Assembly: GCF_036898095.1 (NCBI RefSeq)
Contig: NC_090739.1
Span: forward strand, 58,116,574 to 58,180,573
Source of the DNA: Palaemon carinicauda
Taxonomy: Eukaryota > Arthropoda > Malacostraca > Decapoda > Palaemonidae
Reading direction: 5' to 3'
DNA length: 64,000 nt
Shown here: in pieces, positions 33,357-45,119 of the stretch
Numbering within the stretch: the stretch's first letter is position 1
Layout of the letters: the number at the start of each line of letters is the position of its first letter
Notes under the pieces: generated by a model
Databases searched by the model: none
Told to the model about the DNA's origin: nothing
The model's input: only the letters and a program-made list of their open reading frames with translations
Program-made: the position numbers and the translations under genes

Positions 33357-34285
33357 TACCTATCCAGGATAGAGATCTAGCTAAAATTAGTGCATGGTGC
33401 AAATTATGGGGTATGAAGTTGAATCCTAACAAAACTCAGGTATGATTTTAAGTAGGTCAAGGACAGGAGCTCCTCAACCATCAGATCTCAGTATTGACAA
33501 TGTTTCTTTAACTCTGTGTGACTTGAAATTTTAGGTGTGATTCTCGATAACACATTAGGCCTGTGTCTTCTTCAGTTGCACAAAAAATTGAATAATTAAG
33601 AAAGTCTTTTCAAGATTTTTGGTGATCAATCAGTTGTGAAGTGTTTTAATTCTTTCATTCTACCTTTTTTTGTGTATTGTTTTCCTGTCTGGTCTTCAGC
33701 TGCTGATTCCTCTCCTAATTTGTTGGACAGGAACGTACGATCTATTAAATTTCTTATTCCTGATCTATATATTAATCTCTGGCACCGTCCTTCAATTATT
33801 TCATCGCGCATGTTGCATAAGATTTTTCATAATTCTGATCATCGTTTACATACAGATTTTCTTGGACAGTTCCATCCTGTTCGTTATACTAGGTATGTAT
33901 TTAATTCTAATAGTCAGGCCTTCTCCATCATGAGGCTCAATACTACATTGTATTCTAGAGGTTTCATTCCAGCTCTGACAAGAGTGGAATGATCATCCTA
34001 ATCGGGTAGTTGAATCTGTAGAACTTTTAAAGTTCAAACTTGCAGCAAATGTTTTTATGTTGAACTAACTGACATAAGACTTTTTATAGTTGATATATGA
34101 AATATCTGTTTTGATGTTGTTACTGTTTTTAAGATATTTTTTTTTCATTGTTAGTAATTTCTCATATCGTTTATTTCCTTATTTCTTTTTCTCACTGGTG
34201 TATTTTTCCTTGTTGAAGCCCTTGCACTTATAGCAGCTTGCTTTTCCAACTAGGGTTGTAGTTTAGCTAGTAGTAAAAATAATAA
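33357..34285 (+). mobile_element. LINE copy 3 (5'-truncated)
   Basis: Begins in the RT thumb ('KISAWCKLWGMKLNPNKTQ', about 33388), with frameshifts after it. The 33636-33992 frame reads 'VWSSAADSSPNLLDRNVRSIKFLIPDLYINLWHRPSI', the C-terminal LINE segment. A 3' UTR with a polyA-like terminus (GGCTAGTAGT-type end plus AATAATAAT) ends at about 34285. This copy shows the uninterrupted sequence across the sites where DIRS A and the small TIR element sit in LINE copy 1. Confidence 0.82.
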
Positions 34286-34289
34286 TACT

Positions 34290-34477
34290 AGTGTGAGGTC
34301 TTACCCTCCCATACGCTCCCCTTGCTAACTATCTGTGGGTAGTTACACCTTGCTTAAGTCTTATGGCTGGTTTCAGCATTAGCCACTAGCCAAAATATAT
34401 CTCAACTCCACTGTAAATAGCTCAAGGTTTGTATAGTTAGGAAGAATACAAATTGTTTCCAAATTTGTAATTTTTAT
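34290..34477 (+). mobile_element. DIRS right-end fragment
   Basis: AAATAGCTCAAGGTTTGTAT…GAATACAAATTGTTTCCAAA matches the right terminus of DIRS A (9398-9450). The ~100 bases before it resemble the inner right ITR. No other part of that element is present. It abuts the tail of LINE copy 3. Confidence 0.7.
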
Positions 34478-34690
34478 TGCACGACCTTAAGGCAATTAAA
34501 GAATGAAATGGAAATTTTCTCTTATGATATCCTCTCTTTCCTTTCCATGAGCAATCAGTCAGATTAGTTCCTTGACACCTAAACAACCATAGGTCTGTAA
34601 GTTAACCTATTTGAGCTCCCGGATTTGCTATCTAGGATTTGCAAGAAATATATGAATTGGCTTTGGTTTGGATTAAAAAAATATTTTATA
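34478..34690. other. Intron, nothing recognised
   Basis: AT-rich sequence between the DIRS end fragment and the pogo-like element. Confidence 0.4.
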
Positions 34691-35926
34691 TACCGTATAT
34701 TTCCGCGTATAAGGCGACCTTTATATAAGACGAGGTACAAAATTAGAGCCAATTTTTATGAATTTATCTCATATCGGTAGTATAAGATGACTGCCCAATC
34801 ATAAAACCATCTGTGTATAGCCTAGGCTAGCTTTTGCAACACCAGGTATCTTATGAAATATAGGTTAAGTAAAGATGAGGATATTACTTACTATGTCCTT
34901 ATAAATTCAAAATAAATAAAATAACAAAGCAAATCCTTTATTGTTTTCCTAGAACATACGTTACTTAGCCTGCATTGTTTTGTTTACGCTTATCAGCTGC
35001 TCACATACGAAATGCCCGTTCCTCCTCTTTTTCTTCTTCTTCTTTTATGTTCTTTGATGTTCTTTGCGAGTTTATTATAAAAGCATGGGATAATGTAAAG
35101 GTGGAAAGTGTCATAAAATAATTTTAAAAATGCGGGATCTCAAATGCCATGGATGGCAGTGAGGACAATTTATTGTACGAACGCAAAAACGAAGCCAAAG
35201 TCGACGCACCGGAACAGGACTGGAATCCTTACGATGATGGCTTATACGGTAAATCTCATGATATGTTCGAACAGTTTTTCGAAACAGACAGTGATAACTG
35301 TGAGGAGTTTTATGGGTTTTAGATATGTACATGTCGTAGGTTTGATGTTTAATATTGATTGGAAATAAAGTTTTACAATTTTTTAAGTTTTAAATGCAAT
35401 ACTGTAACGTCCCGTAACTTTTATTGAGAAATGAAGGTTGTACCATTTGTAATCCAAAATTGTTATTTACAGCTAAAAATAATAATTTTTAGATAAATAG
35501 ATAGTATGATATCCTATATGTTATTACTATCGTAATTAACACTAGCATTAAAATTACTGAGAGGTTAGCGAGAGAAAAAGTTGCTAACAATGCAACCAAT
35601 ACTCGATGTTGACATTTTCTCAGCTGTGCTCGTATGGTTAAAAGTTTGAATTATTTTTCGAATTTATCATTTATACCATTTTTGTAGATATGCCAATAAT
35701 ACATACAGTAAAAATGGTTTTATTACTTTCATTATACATTTATATATTAATGTAAATCATTTCATGTGTGTCGATGGTTATTGCACCTCAACCTAGGCAA
35801 GCCTACTGAGAGACCTGTCGTAGAATTCAAGGTGTGATTTTTATAACGTTAGTATAAGACGACCCCCCATTTTTAATGGTTACATTTTGGAATATAGGGT
35901 TGTCTTATACGCGGAAATATACGGTA
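34691..35926 (+). mobile_element. Pogo/Tigger-like element, internally deleted
   Basis: 1.24-kb element with good terminal inverted repeats: TACCGTATATTTCCGCGTATAAG at the left and its complement (ending GCGGAAATATACGGTA) at the right, with TA at both ends consistent with a TA target duplication. Internally it keeps only the C-terminal tail of a transposase (35128-35322). TIR-like subsequences recur inside (TATAAGATGACTGCCC near 34782, GTATAAGACGACC near 35851). Confidence 0.75.
35128..35322 (+). pseudogene. Transposase C-terminal tail (pogo-like family)
   Basis: 64 codons ending in TAG: 'KCGISNAMDGSEDNLLYE', then an acidic tail 'DMFEQFFETDSDNCEEF'. The CGISNxxDGxED motif with a Glu/Asp-rich end is typical of the C-terminus of CENP-B/pogo-type DDE transposases. 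An in-frame stop at 35125-35127 directly precedes it and no HTH or DDE part lies in the element, so this is a remnant of a deleted gene. Confidence 0.6.
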
Positions 35927-35991
35927 TATGTACATATATACATTTTTCTGCAGTCAATTAAAGGCTTTTCTGAGATATATATTTGTTTCAG

Positions 35992-36076
35992 ATCCAGAGC
36001 TATGCAACTTATATCTGTGGAACAGCTTTGCACACTTCTGAAATTTGCTCTAAATCGTTTAAAGACGATGCCAGGG
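35992..36076 (+). CDS. ZMYND8: ZMYND8-like exon: start of bromodomain
   Basis: 85-nt host exon. Acceptor ATTTGTTTCAG ends at 35991 and donor GTAAGT starts at 36077. Its first base completes the Arg codon left open by the PHD exon, then 28 codons read SRAMQLISVEQLCTLLKFAL…LKTMPG, ending in phase 0. This matches the ZMYND8 linker and first bromodomain helix ('…ML.IEQL..LLKFA…MK.PG' as I recall it). Very short and easily missed by ORF-based annotation. The pogo-like element ends 65 bases upstream. Confidence 0.88.
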
Positions 36077-36723
36077 GTAAGTTTGTGGTGAATATGCTAA
36101 TTTTGGCAAATTTTTAAATTGTTTTCATGTGCCATTTTGTGTGGTTGTAGATTACTTAAGGGGTAAAAAGCATGGATATGTTTTATTTTCAGATCAATTT
36201 TTAAGGTTTATCTGTTTGATATAAATGGCATCGTCAAATGATAGCTTTCTTGTCTTTGGCATTCTATATCAATTCTTATTAAAAGGTCTAAATAACAAAG
36301 ACAGATATATAAAAAAGGAAAAGTAAATTGTTTTCTAAAAGTAAGGTCCTTTGCTGAGTTGTGAACATTATTGGTAAAATGCAGAAGAGAACAATAAGGA
36401 GAGTAGAAATTGGGGAAAAAATAGGTAAATCCCAAAGTATTGTCAGGATTTATTAAATGTTTATCAAAGCTCATGCTATATAAATGAAGAAACTCAGATT
36501 GAAAGTTATGAGACCAACCATAAAAAGTTATCGTGTGATCAGCCTTAGTGACCCTATTCCTTTTAACTTGTAAGAGGTTACATTTATGTAAACTAGATCT
36601 ACTCCCTCAGGTTACACTTGATTTTTTTTATTGGCTTAACAAATGGCAAATAATCTCAAAAAAAGAAAAAAAAAAAAAACATTTGAAATGCTCACTTACC
36701 ACTTTATGGTCCCAAATCAGAAT
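36077..36723. other. Second host intron, 5' part
   Basis: AT-rich intron with an A-run near 36669. No other feature recognised. Confidence 0.6.
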
Positions 36724-36921
36724 TGTTCCAACACGAATACTTACCTCGAACTACTTTATTAGGAGTTACCTGTAATCTCCTCTCTACCAACCAGAGTTTT
36801 GTGTAGGGTACCCTCAATCCCGTTTTCTATGGAGGCCTACCCCGGCATTAAAGAATGTGCCCCGAGGGTAGGCTTAGCGCTAGGTCGATGTCCGCTTGGG
36901 TCGAAATCGCCAGTAAGTTCT
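36724..36921 (+). repeat. DIRS C left inverted terminal repeat
   Basis: Reverse complement of 42936-43100. GCCCCGAGGGTAGGCTTAGC here pairs with GCTAAGCCTACCCTCGGGGC at 42978. Nearly identical over ~190 bases, so the copy is young. Confidence 0.93.
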
Positions 36922-37122
36922 CTGGTCGCGACGTGTCACCACGTCGCTCTCGTTCTCTATCGATCTTTTGTGTGCGTTGTGTGTGTCCCACGTGTCTCCC
37001 GCGTGGTAACTTGTGTTCCTGTGTACTGATCCCTGGTGTTCCTGTGTGTTCACCTTCCACCCTTGTGCTTCCCCCGTGTATTCCTTGATTCCCTGAGTTC
37101 CTGTGTCTTGCGTTTGTGCATT

Positions 37123-39597
37123 ATGGAGCAAATCCGCCGTTGTCCTGGGCCTAGAGCCGGTAAATCGTGTGGAGCGTTCCTCTCCAAGCCTGAAGTGGAC
37201 CCTCACTCCCTTTGCTCCTCCTGTAGGGGAAAGGTTTGTTCGTCATAGGATACGTGCCCCGAGTGTGTAGGTTGGAGTGATATCCAGTGGGTACGTTACG
37301 GAACAAAGAAGAGAAAATCGTCGAAACGTTCACCCAGGAAGGCTAGTGTTACTTCGCCGCTACCGTCACCCAGTGAACGGTCCGACGGGGCCTCTGTTTC
37401 GCCGTCCCCTACCCAGAGTAGGGGCCGAGGTAAGTCCATCGTGGAAAAAGAACCGAGCGATCTTCCCCAAGAATCTAGTGAATGTGCAGTGGGGATTGCG
37501 GGTCCTTCTCGGGCTAGTGAAGAGCCCAGCAGTGCGTCTGGAGACTCGGCCCTTGTGCTTGGGGGGCACATGTCCTCCGATGACCCCTTGTGGGGTAGTA
37601 ACGTTGTGTCTGTGTCTTCGCCCCCTTCGTGGGCCTGTGTTTCAGGGTCTTCGGCAGGCGGCGACAACCAGGGTAAGTTAGGTTCTGCAGGGAGTGATGC
37701 CTTCGGTTGGAAACTTCCTAAGACACCAGGTAGGTCCCCTTTGCGAATGGAAGAGGGCCTGGATCCCTGGTTTCCTGGCGTTGGGCGTCAAACCTCGTTC
37801 CCAACCCCGCTCACGGAAGTTCCCGAAGAATTCCTACAGCCTTCTACCTCGGGCACTCAACGAGTCACGAAGTCCCCCGCGGTCCCCGCTCCCGCCCGCC
37901 GTACGGTAAGTGCAGTGTCGTCGGGCTCTTCAGAGGAGTATTACTCGTCGAGGGAAGACGCCAGGAGGAAACATCGCCGTCGGAGGGAGCGGTCCAGGAG
38001 CAGGCGTTCCCGTTCAAGGTCGCGCTCCAGATACAGCAGGAAACACTCCCGCTCTCTAAGACGAAAATACAGAAGGAGTAGGTCACCGGATGGCGATTGG
38101 GTCTTCGTACCCCGTAAGGCAGAGGTACGTTGTTCCCCGGACCGCCGGTCCAAGGAGTTCTCACCAAGGAGACCTCCCTCCAAGCACGGTTTTGACCCTC
38201 GCAGGCAAGTTCGCGAGAAGGACTCTACAGGCAGGCATAAGACCGCGAAGCCTCCGGTTCACCCCGCCCAGCGGGGGGAACCGCGCTTCCTTTCGGGCAG
38301 CCTGGCCGAACCAGCCCAGCTGGTGCGGCCCTCGGGTCGGAAGGAACGGTTCCCGCTGTTGGGTCAGCCCACGGGAGCCGCGTACTCGTCCCCCAGAGAC
38401 CTTGAGCGGATGCTAGTCCTCGCTGGGTCGATGATGCCTGCGCTAACCCCCGCCCCTGGTGCGGAAGCCTCCGCCGAAGAAGTCCAGTACCTCGGTAGGG
38501 CAGCGCCCCTTGCATCAAGAACAAGGCGTCCGGTGGGTGTGCCCGGTGACCCGGCTCCCCGGGCTCAAGCTGAGGCCTCGGCTGACGGTAGGGAGGGTTC
38601 CCCGACGGAGGACTCGGCCTATAGAAGGGTGATTGGCCTTATCAGGAGGCATCATAAAATTGAAGAACCTGCAGCTACCGACGAGGACTACTGGAGGTCC
38701 AGCCTTGTCCGGTTAATGCAGGCCCCTACCCAGCCTAAGACCTCTCTGGCTCTCGCTCTAGCCCGGGATCTTGTCCTAGGGCAAGAATACGTAGACAAAG
38801 TGGTGGCTAGTAATGCCGAGGCCCCCAAAACTCAGAGTTCTTCAAAATTACTCCAGGGGCTCAAGACTCAGGGCAAGGTATATGTACCGGAAGGGCGTCG
38901 ACCAGGCTCCTGCAAAGTAGAACCTTCCCTTGACATCCTGGGTCAGGGCGTCTCGGAGGATAGAGCCTCTTCGGCCCCAGTTTGTTTTTCTCCATCGGAG
39001 GCTGCATGATGGAAGAAATGTCGAGGGACCTGGTGCACGTCTCCTCTTGGCTGGACTGGTGGGCTTCCAGCTTAGTAGGGGTGCAAGCCACGTTTGACCC
39101 CACGGACCCGGAACAGCAGAACCTCCTGAGGGAACTTATTACCTCCGGGGGCAAGACCCTAAAGTTCCTAACGTACCAGTCTCTCTCCTTGACAGCGAAT
39201 TGGGTACTCCGCAAGAGAGACACCATCCTGGCTAAGGTGTCCCGAAAGGTCCCAGACAGGGAAGCGCGGGCCATGAGGAGCCTGCCCTTGTGGGGTGACT
39301 CCTTGTTCCCCTTAAAAGACTTAAGAGACCATTATGGAGAAGGTGGCGAAGAGGAAGGATTTAAGCACCCCCAGGCCTACGCCTACAAGGAGACCGCCCT
39401 ACAAGAGGTCCGTCTCAGACAGTGCCGCGACGGCTCAGGCCTCCCCCAGCATGACGAGGAGAGAAGCTCCTTCTTCCTCCTGGTCCTCAGCGCCTCAGCC
39501 CCCCCGTAGGGGGGCCCCAACATCTTCAGCCTCCTTTAGGACAGGTTATTCTGCCTCCAGGAGAGGCCGTTCAGGCCGCTCCTCCAGAAGGAGATAG
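37123..39597 (+). pseudogene. DIRS C ORF1 (gag-like), one nonsense and two frameshifts
   Basis: Starts at ATG 37123 (MEQIRRCPGPRAG). Cys cluster 'DPHSLCSSCRGKVC' then, after a TAG at 37246-37248, 'DTCPECVGW'. The same frame is open from 37249 to 39009. It contains a strongly basic Arg/Ser stretch (about 37950-38080, SRSR repeats) resembling SR-rich RNA-binding tails. Around 38990-39340 the reading moves to another frame ('WLDWWASSLVGVQATF', 'LTYQSLSLTANWVLRKRDT') and then returns to the original frame for the basic C-terminus ending 'SGRSSRRR' at 39597. The two indels compensate each other. Gag-like function inferred from position. Confidence 0.75.
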
Positions 39598-39598
39598 A

Positions 39599-41518
39599 GT
39601 GAGAGGCCCCCTATCCCCTCCCAAGCCTCGGGTTGGGGGATGCCTCAGACTATTTTGGCAAGCATGGAAGGCTCACGGAGCGGAGCCCTGGACAGTGTCC
39701 GTACTGAAGGAGGGCTACAGGTTACCGTTCTTAGCAGAACCACCCCCTCTAATCCCGGCCAGCCGGGCGGAGTGGCTGGTCCCCAAGGACCCGTTGAAGA
39801 AGATCGCCCTTCAAGAGGAAGTGTCCTCCATGTTGGAGAAGGGCGCCATGGAAGAAATTCTACACCTAGGCCCGGGTTTTCTACAGTCGCCTGTTCTTGG
39901 TAGAAAAGGCGACGGGGGGATGGAGGCCGGTTATAGATCTGTCGGCTCTCAACAAGTTCATAAAGAAGACAGACTTCAAAATGGACACTCCGAAGTCAGT
40001 CCTACTGTCCTTGAGGGAGAATGATTACATGATGACCATAGACCTCAAGGACGCCTACTTCCAAATTCCGGTCCACCCCTCGAGTCGAAAGTTTCTCCGG
40101 GTGAAATGGGGTTCCCAGTTCCTGCAATTCAAGACCCTTTGCTTCGGATTGTCAACAGCGCCCCAGGTGTTCACGAGAGTCTTCACGACTGTCTCAGTGT
40201 GGGCTCACGAACGAGGCATTCGCCTCATCCGATACCTGGACGACTGGTTGCTTCTTTAGTCCTCGAAGGACCTCTTGGAGGAACAAGGGATGAAACTCCT
40301 CCAGTTTTGCAAGGATCTGGGCATCGTGATCAACCCGGAAAAATCAAACCTATCCCCATCCACCAGAATGACCTACCTGGGAATGACTCTAGATACCATT
40401 CTGGGAAAAGCCTTCCCTTCAGAAGACAGAATAAATAATCTCATGGAAATCATTCGCCCGTTCCTATCGGGGCGCCCTAGGAGAGCAAAGGACTGGCAAA
40501 GACTGATAGGGCACCTGGTGTCGTTGGAGAAACTGGTTCCCCAAGGGAGAATCAGACTCGAGCCGTGCAATGGAACCTGAAGAACCTCTGGTGCCAACTG
40601 GACTCGCAACAAGTACTAATCCCAGTTCTACCAAACACGAGGCCCTCCCTGGAATAGTGGCATTGCCGGTCGAACTCACTCAAGGGGATGCCCTTCGCCA
40701 ACGACCCCCCCGAGTTACTACTGTTCACAGACGCCTCCAACCAGGGATGGGGAGCCCATCTCGACGAGACAGCGCGAGGAACCTGGATAGACGGGGAAAA
40801 GGAACTCCACATCAATGTCCTAGAGTTGAAGGCAGTCCAGAAGGCTTGCCTACACTTCGCAGATCTACTAAGGGGAAACACCGTGGCGTTGATGAGCGAC
40901 AACGCCACGGTAGTAGCATACATAAAGAAGCAAGGAGGTTTGAAGTCAAGGGAGTTGTGCGATCTCACCATAAAGATTCTGGATTGGGCAGAAGAGAACC
41001 AGGTTGTGTTGTTAGCAAGGTTCATTCCCGGGAAGAAAATCGTGCTGGCCGACGGTCTCAGCAGGGTGGGCTAAATAGTAGGGACAGAGTGGTCCCTCCT
41101 CCCAGAAGTAGCCAAGCTCATCATCCAATGTTGGGGTTCCCCGGTGATGGACCTCTTTGCAACCAAACTGAACGCCCAACTCCCCGTATATTGTTCTCCT
41201 GTACCAGATCCGAAGGCAGCCTTGGAGGACGCCTTTCAGCACAGGTGGGACAACCTAGACGTGTACGCTTTTCCCCCCTTCACGTTGATAAGGCAAGTGC
41301 TCAACAGAGTAAGGACGGCCCGAAACTTAAAGATGACTTTGGTAGCGCCCTGGTGGCCGGAAAGAGAGTGGTTCGCAGACCTAAAAGACCTGGCGTGTCA
41401 ACCTCCGTGGCCTCTACCCGACAGGTCAGACCTTCTACATCAACCACATTTTCTCAGACTTCACGACAACCCACAGTCCCTACGTCTTCACGCCTGGAGA
41501 CTATCGAGCGACTCCTGA
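39599..41518 (+). pseudogene. DIRS C RT-RNase H-methyltransferase-like, broken
   Basis: Follows the ORF1 stop after one base (TAG-A-GTG; DIRS B has TGA-G-ATG). The N-terminus (39599-39895) is in one frame. RT continues from 39897 in another: 'GGWRPVIDLSALN', 'TIDLKDAYFQIPVH', 'RYLDDWLLL', then TAG at 40257-40259, then 'GIVINPEKSNLSPS' to 40580. RNase H from 40688: 'LLFTDASNQGWGAH', 'LHINVLELKAV', 'MSDNATVVAY', 'IVLADGLSR'. After a TAA at 41072-41074 comes the methyltransferase-like part 'VMDLFATKLNAQLP', 'DAFQHRWDNLDVYAFPPF'. All catalytic acids remain, but at least four lesions make it dead. Confidence 0.88.
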
Positions 41519-42450
41519 AGAAGGAAGGGTATTCTTCAGCCACTGCTAAGAGAATGTCGCTATACCTGAGAAGGTCTTCAGCTGCGGTCTACCAAGCTAA
41601 GTGGGCCTCCTTCACGAAGTGGTGCGCTGCGAAGCACATAAAGCCCCTCAATGCCTCTGTCCCGGACATAGCGGATTTTCTGGTATATCTCGGAGACAAA
41701 ATGGGGTCCTCTAGGCACATCGCGATGCTTGTCAAGAGCTTCGAGCAGTCCTGCCCCCCACAAGCAGGTAGGGTGCCCCAGTGGGACTTAGCTAAGGTCC
41801 TGAAGATGTTGAGTGGCCCCCCCTTTGAACCTTTGAAAGATATCGTGGACAGGGATCTCACTCTCAAGGCAGTCTTCTTGCTGGCCTTGGCGTCCGCTAA
41901 GAGAGTAGGTGAGATCCATGGGCTGTCGTATGACGTCTCTCATTCGAAGGGGTGGAAAGAAGTATCTTTCAAGTTCGTTCCTTCTTTTGTGGTGAAGACC
42001 CAGAACCCAGCTGTCTGGGATCCTAAATTCGAAGGTTTCTCCATACCAGCCATCCTTGAGGATTTAAAATTATGCCCTGTCCGTGCCATTAGAAAATACC
42101 TTGAAAGAACGGCTCATCTCCGGCCAGGCATCAAGAGCCTCTTCGTCTCCACGGGTGTTACTAAGAAACAAGTATCCAAGAACACCATTTCCTTCTGGTT
42201 GAGACAAGTTATTGCCAGGGTCTACAAGGAAGAAGGTCTGGCCGTGCCAGGCGCCCCCAGACCTCATGACATCAGAGGTCTGAGCACGTCCTTAGCCTTT
42301 GAGAAAAACATGGCAGTGGATCAGATCCTTCGGGCAGGTACTTGGTCTAACCAGTCGACCTTTACTGCCCATTACCTCAAGGACTACTCGAGGAAGTCCT
42401 TAGACGGGTTCTCCATTGGAACAGTCATCTCCGCCCTCCAAGTGGTTTAA
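41480..42450 (+). CDS. DIRS C tyrosine recombinase (intact)
   Basis: Only intact recombinase frame in the window. It lies in a 626-codon open frame that starts at ATG 40570 and overlaps RNase H/methyltransferase in the -1 frame. The recognisable recombinase begins at about 41480 with 'SRLETIERLLKKEGYSS' and 'AAVYQAKWASFTKWC'. The catalytic domain has Arg in ASAKRVGEIHG (about 41895), 'LFVSTGVTKKQVSKNTISFWLRQV', His and Arg in RPHDIRGLSTS (about 42265) and Tyr in TAHYLKDYS (about 42373). It would join the circular DNA intermediate to the target. Whether the preceding 300 codons of the open frame are translated is unknown. Confidence 0.9.
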
Positions 42451-42769
42451 TGGTAAAAGCCCCAGGCTCAATCGCGGATAGCAACCGGGAGACACAGGTG
42501 CGTTTCCTTTCATCCTACCCAGTTGTTCCCTATCCTCATCGGAGATTACCAACTTGTACCATTGGATAACACGTTCTTCACAACTACGTTACTGGATGCA
42601 ACATCAGAAGAAGTTTTTCAAAGGATGAGTACTTAGACACTAACGTGAGCTCTTTGTGTAGTTACCCTCTTGTCCGTTTCCTAGTATGTACCGTTATACC
42701 TAGGCCTCTTGGCCTCCGCTTATTGGGTCTGTAGGTCAGAATAGCACTCCCGCCTCCTAAAGTGTAAGT

Positions 42770-42870
42770 CTCCTAAGAAAGTAGTTCGAGGTAAGTATTT
42801 GTGTTGGAACAAATCAAAAATTTTAAGTAATTTTTATTTTTCCTAACATACTTACCGAGAACTACTTTCG
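42770..42870 (+). repeat. DIRS C internal complementary region (ICR)
   Basis: Complement of the left end up to GTGTTGGAACA (42811), followed directly by the complement of the right end (AATCAAAAATTTTAAG…CCTAACATAC). Confidence 0.92.
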
Positions 42871-42935
42871 GGTAATGGCCCTCCCTTCCTTCCCCGAGTG
42901 CCTCTCTTCCCTTGCAAGTATTGTGCTACATCAAT

Positions 42936-43142
42936 AGAACTTACTGGCGATTTCGACCCAAGCGGACATCGACCTAGCGCTAAGCCTACCCTCGGGGCAC
43001 ATTCTTTAATGCCGGGGTAGGCCTCCATAGAAAACGGGATTGAGGGTACCCTACACAAAACTCTGGTCGGTAGAGAGGAGATTACAGGTAACTCCTAAGA
43101 AAGTATGTTAGGAAAAATAAAAATTACTTAAAATTTTTGATT
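42936..43142 (+). repeat. DIRS C right inverted terminal repeat
   Basis: Complement of 36724-36921 with the right-only extension AAGTATGTTAGGAAAAATAAA…. Confidence 0.93.
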
Positions 43143-45119
43143 TTTGTATTATAGACTTATCCTCCAAATGGCCAGAGAGATAATCCTCGCTCTGTATTTT
43201 TCCAGTTTTACTTTTATTATCAATATTATTTTTTTGGGTGGACACGTCATATCTCCTTATAGGTCTGATACTCCACCATTTTTTTATACAAACAATTTAT
43301 TAGAAGAATTTCTTTTACAAAATTAAAATTAGAAATAAAATTATTTTAAAAAATGACTTTAATTTTATACAGTAATACAATTTACAAATTACATTTTCAT
43401 CATTTCCTAGCAACTCCAAATGCTTGTCCACTGTCACTTACGTTTCAGCAAAAGTGTAAAGTATAAGAGCTTGAAGAAAACCAGTTTTACAATCATATAA
43501 CATGAACAATTTCAATCTAAATCTGTGATGTTTGCAAGGAAAGTACTTTCTAAATAAATTACCTCTCCATTAAATGAGGCTCTCATCTGTAACTACATTC
43601 CGAAAGGGATAAGATGCTTCTTTGCATTTATCTCTTATACGATAAAAAAAAACTGCATGAATTTTGTTTATCTTGAGTTGGTTTAATATCCTTTGAGATT
43701 AAGAGAAATGTTGTCATTATGTGCTGTGGCAATTGAATAATAAATGATGAGAGGCGGTGTATTAGACAACTTTTACATTGTAAGAGGATTTATTGCTAGT
43801 TAATTTTCACAGAAACATGAGCAGAAATCTTCTTCAAAGTGAATAAATGATTCAAGTACATCAACAGAACTCTAACTTTTTCTAATTGAATAATTAAGAA
43901 AAGTAGCCACTGAACAGTGCAGTAAGCCCTTGGGTGAAGAAGAATTGTTTGGTAATGTCAGTGTTGTCAGGTGTATGAGGACACAGGAGAAAATGTAAAG
44001 AATAGGTCAGACAATACAGTGTTTGTGTGAGCAAAGGTAAAATGAACTGTAACCAGAGAGAAGGATCCAATGTAGTACTGTCTGGCCAGTCAAAAGACCC
44101 CATAGCGGTAGTATCTTAATGGGTGGCTGGTGCCCTGGCCAACCTACTACCTGTAATCAGGAAATTTATACTGTATGTATGAACATATATGAATACTGCA
44201 TATCTTATTAAGGAAACATATAGAGGTGTGTGACTGCAAAATAGCAATTACAATTTATACAACAGAAAGTAACCTTCATATTTTTAAAATGACTTAACTT
44301 GTCTATATCATACAGTCCATTAGTAAATGTAGTCTCCTTACAAAGATAATGAATGCCCTCTTATGTAAAACCTACACTCTGGCTCGTTCATTGGATTCTC
44401 AGTCTGAAAAGGATCTTAAGATATAGCACTGGTAGCTACAAATACATTGCAAAGTCATTATGTTCCTTACCATAAAAGACAATTACAATCAAAACACTAA
44501 ATTACATAAAAGAAACATTTAAAATAAACATAATTCCTAGGAATATCACCAATACATGTGCAAAGTTCCTCAACATCTCTCTCCATAGATACTTGCGTAT
44601 CCCTTGGATATTTCCGGATCCACTGCAGTCATTATTAAATAGTGATAACAATAATTATTACCTATGGCCATAAAATGCAAATAAATCACAAGAAAAAAAC
44701 ATCATCATTAAACATCATTAAACATAATGAAATAGTATTTAATATATTCAAACAGCTTTATCACAAATTAATGCGTATCACAATCAAACAGTTAACCAAC
44801 TGTATTATACTAATAAAAGGTATCATCAAGCAAAGTTCTATTCCTTCTTTTGGAATACTTCTGCAGGCTCCTGCAGTTATCTATGCAAAGCAAAATCAAC
44901 AAAATGGTACTAGTATAACAACTCATTCGAGTGATACCTTTACTCATTATGAGGTTAGGCATGCCTGTGGCTCCCAGGAATCACTCCCACTGCTGGAGTG
45001 TTCCCCAAACCCACACATCCATTGTGTGGATTCAGGTGGCGGTCATCTGGGCAACAAAGCATAATCTACCGAGATGGGTTTTGCCAGCATATCTAGTGTG
45101 GCCTCCTTCCCCTCCTCAC
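43143..45119. other. Second host intron, no feature recognised
   Basis: About 2 kb of AT-rich sequence. No exon-like ORF with splice sites, no TIRs and no transposon protein were found. The GC-richer patch at 44930-45110 precedes the 3' end of the RTE-like LINE. Confidence 0.5.

Larger units (their letters stand above)
36724..43142 (+). mobile_element. DIRS-like retrotransposon C
   Basis: 6.4-kb DIRS element. The left end is TGTTCCAACACGAATAC and the right end …CTTAAAATTTTTGATT. ITRs pair 36724-36921 with 42936-43142, and the ICR is at 42770-42870. Coding order: ORF1 37123-39597 (one TAG, a pair of compensating frameshifts), RT-RNase H-methyltransferase-like 39599-41518 (stops and frameshifts), and an intact tyrosine recombinase to 42450. 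Codon use and GC content are clearly higher than in the AT-rich intron around it. Confidence 0.92.

Noticed and set aside
43143..43330. Possible exon after the acceptor-like TGTATTATAG (43144-43153)
   Set aside because: Not followed by a plausible donor, no family match, and it would break the exact phase match between exons 2 and 3 of the ZMYND8-like gene.
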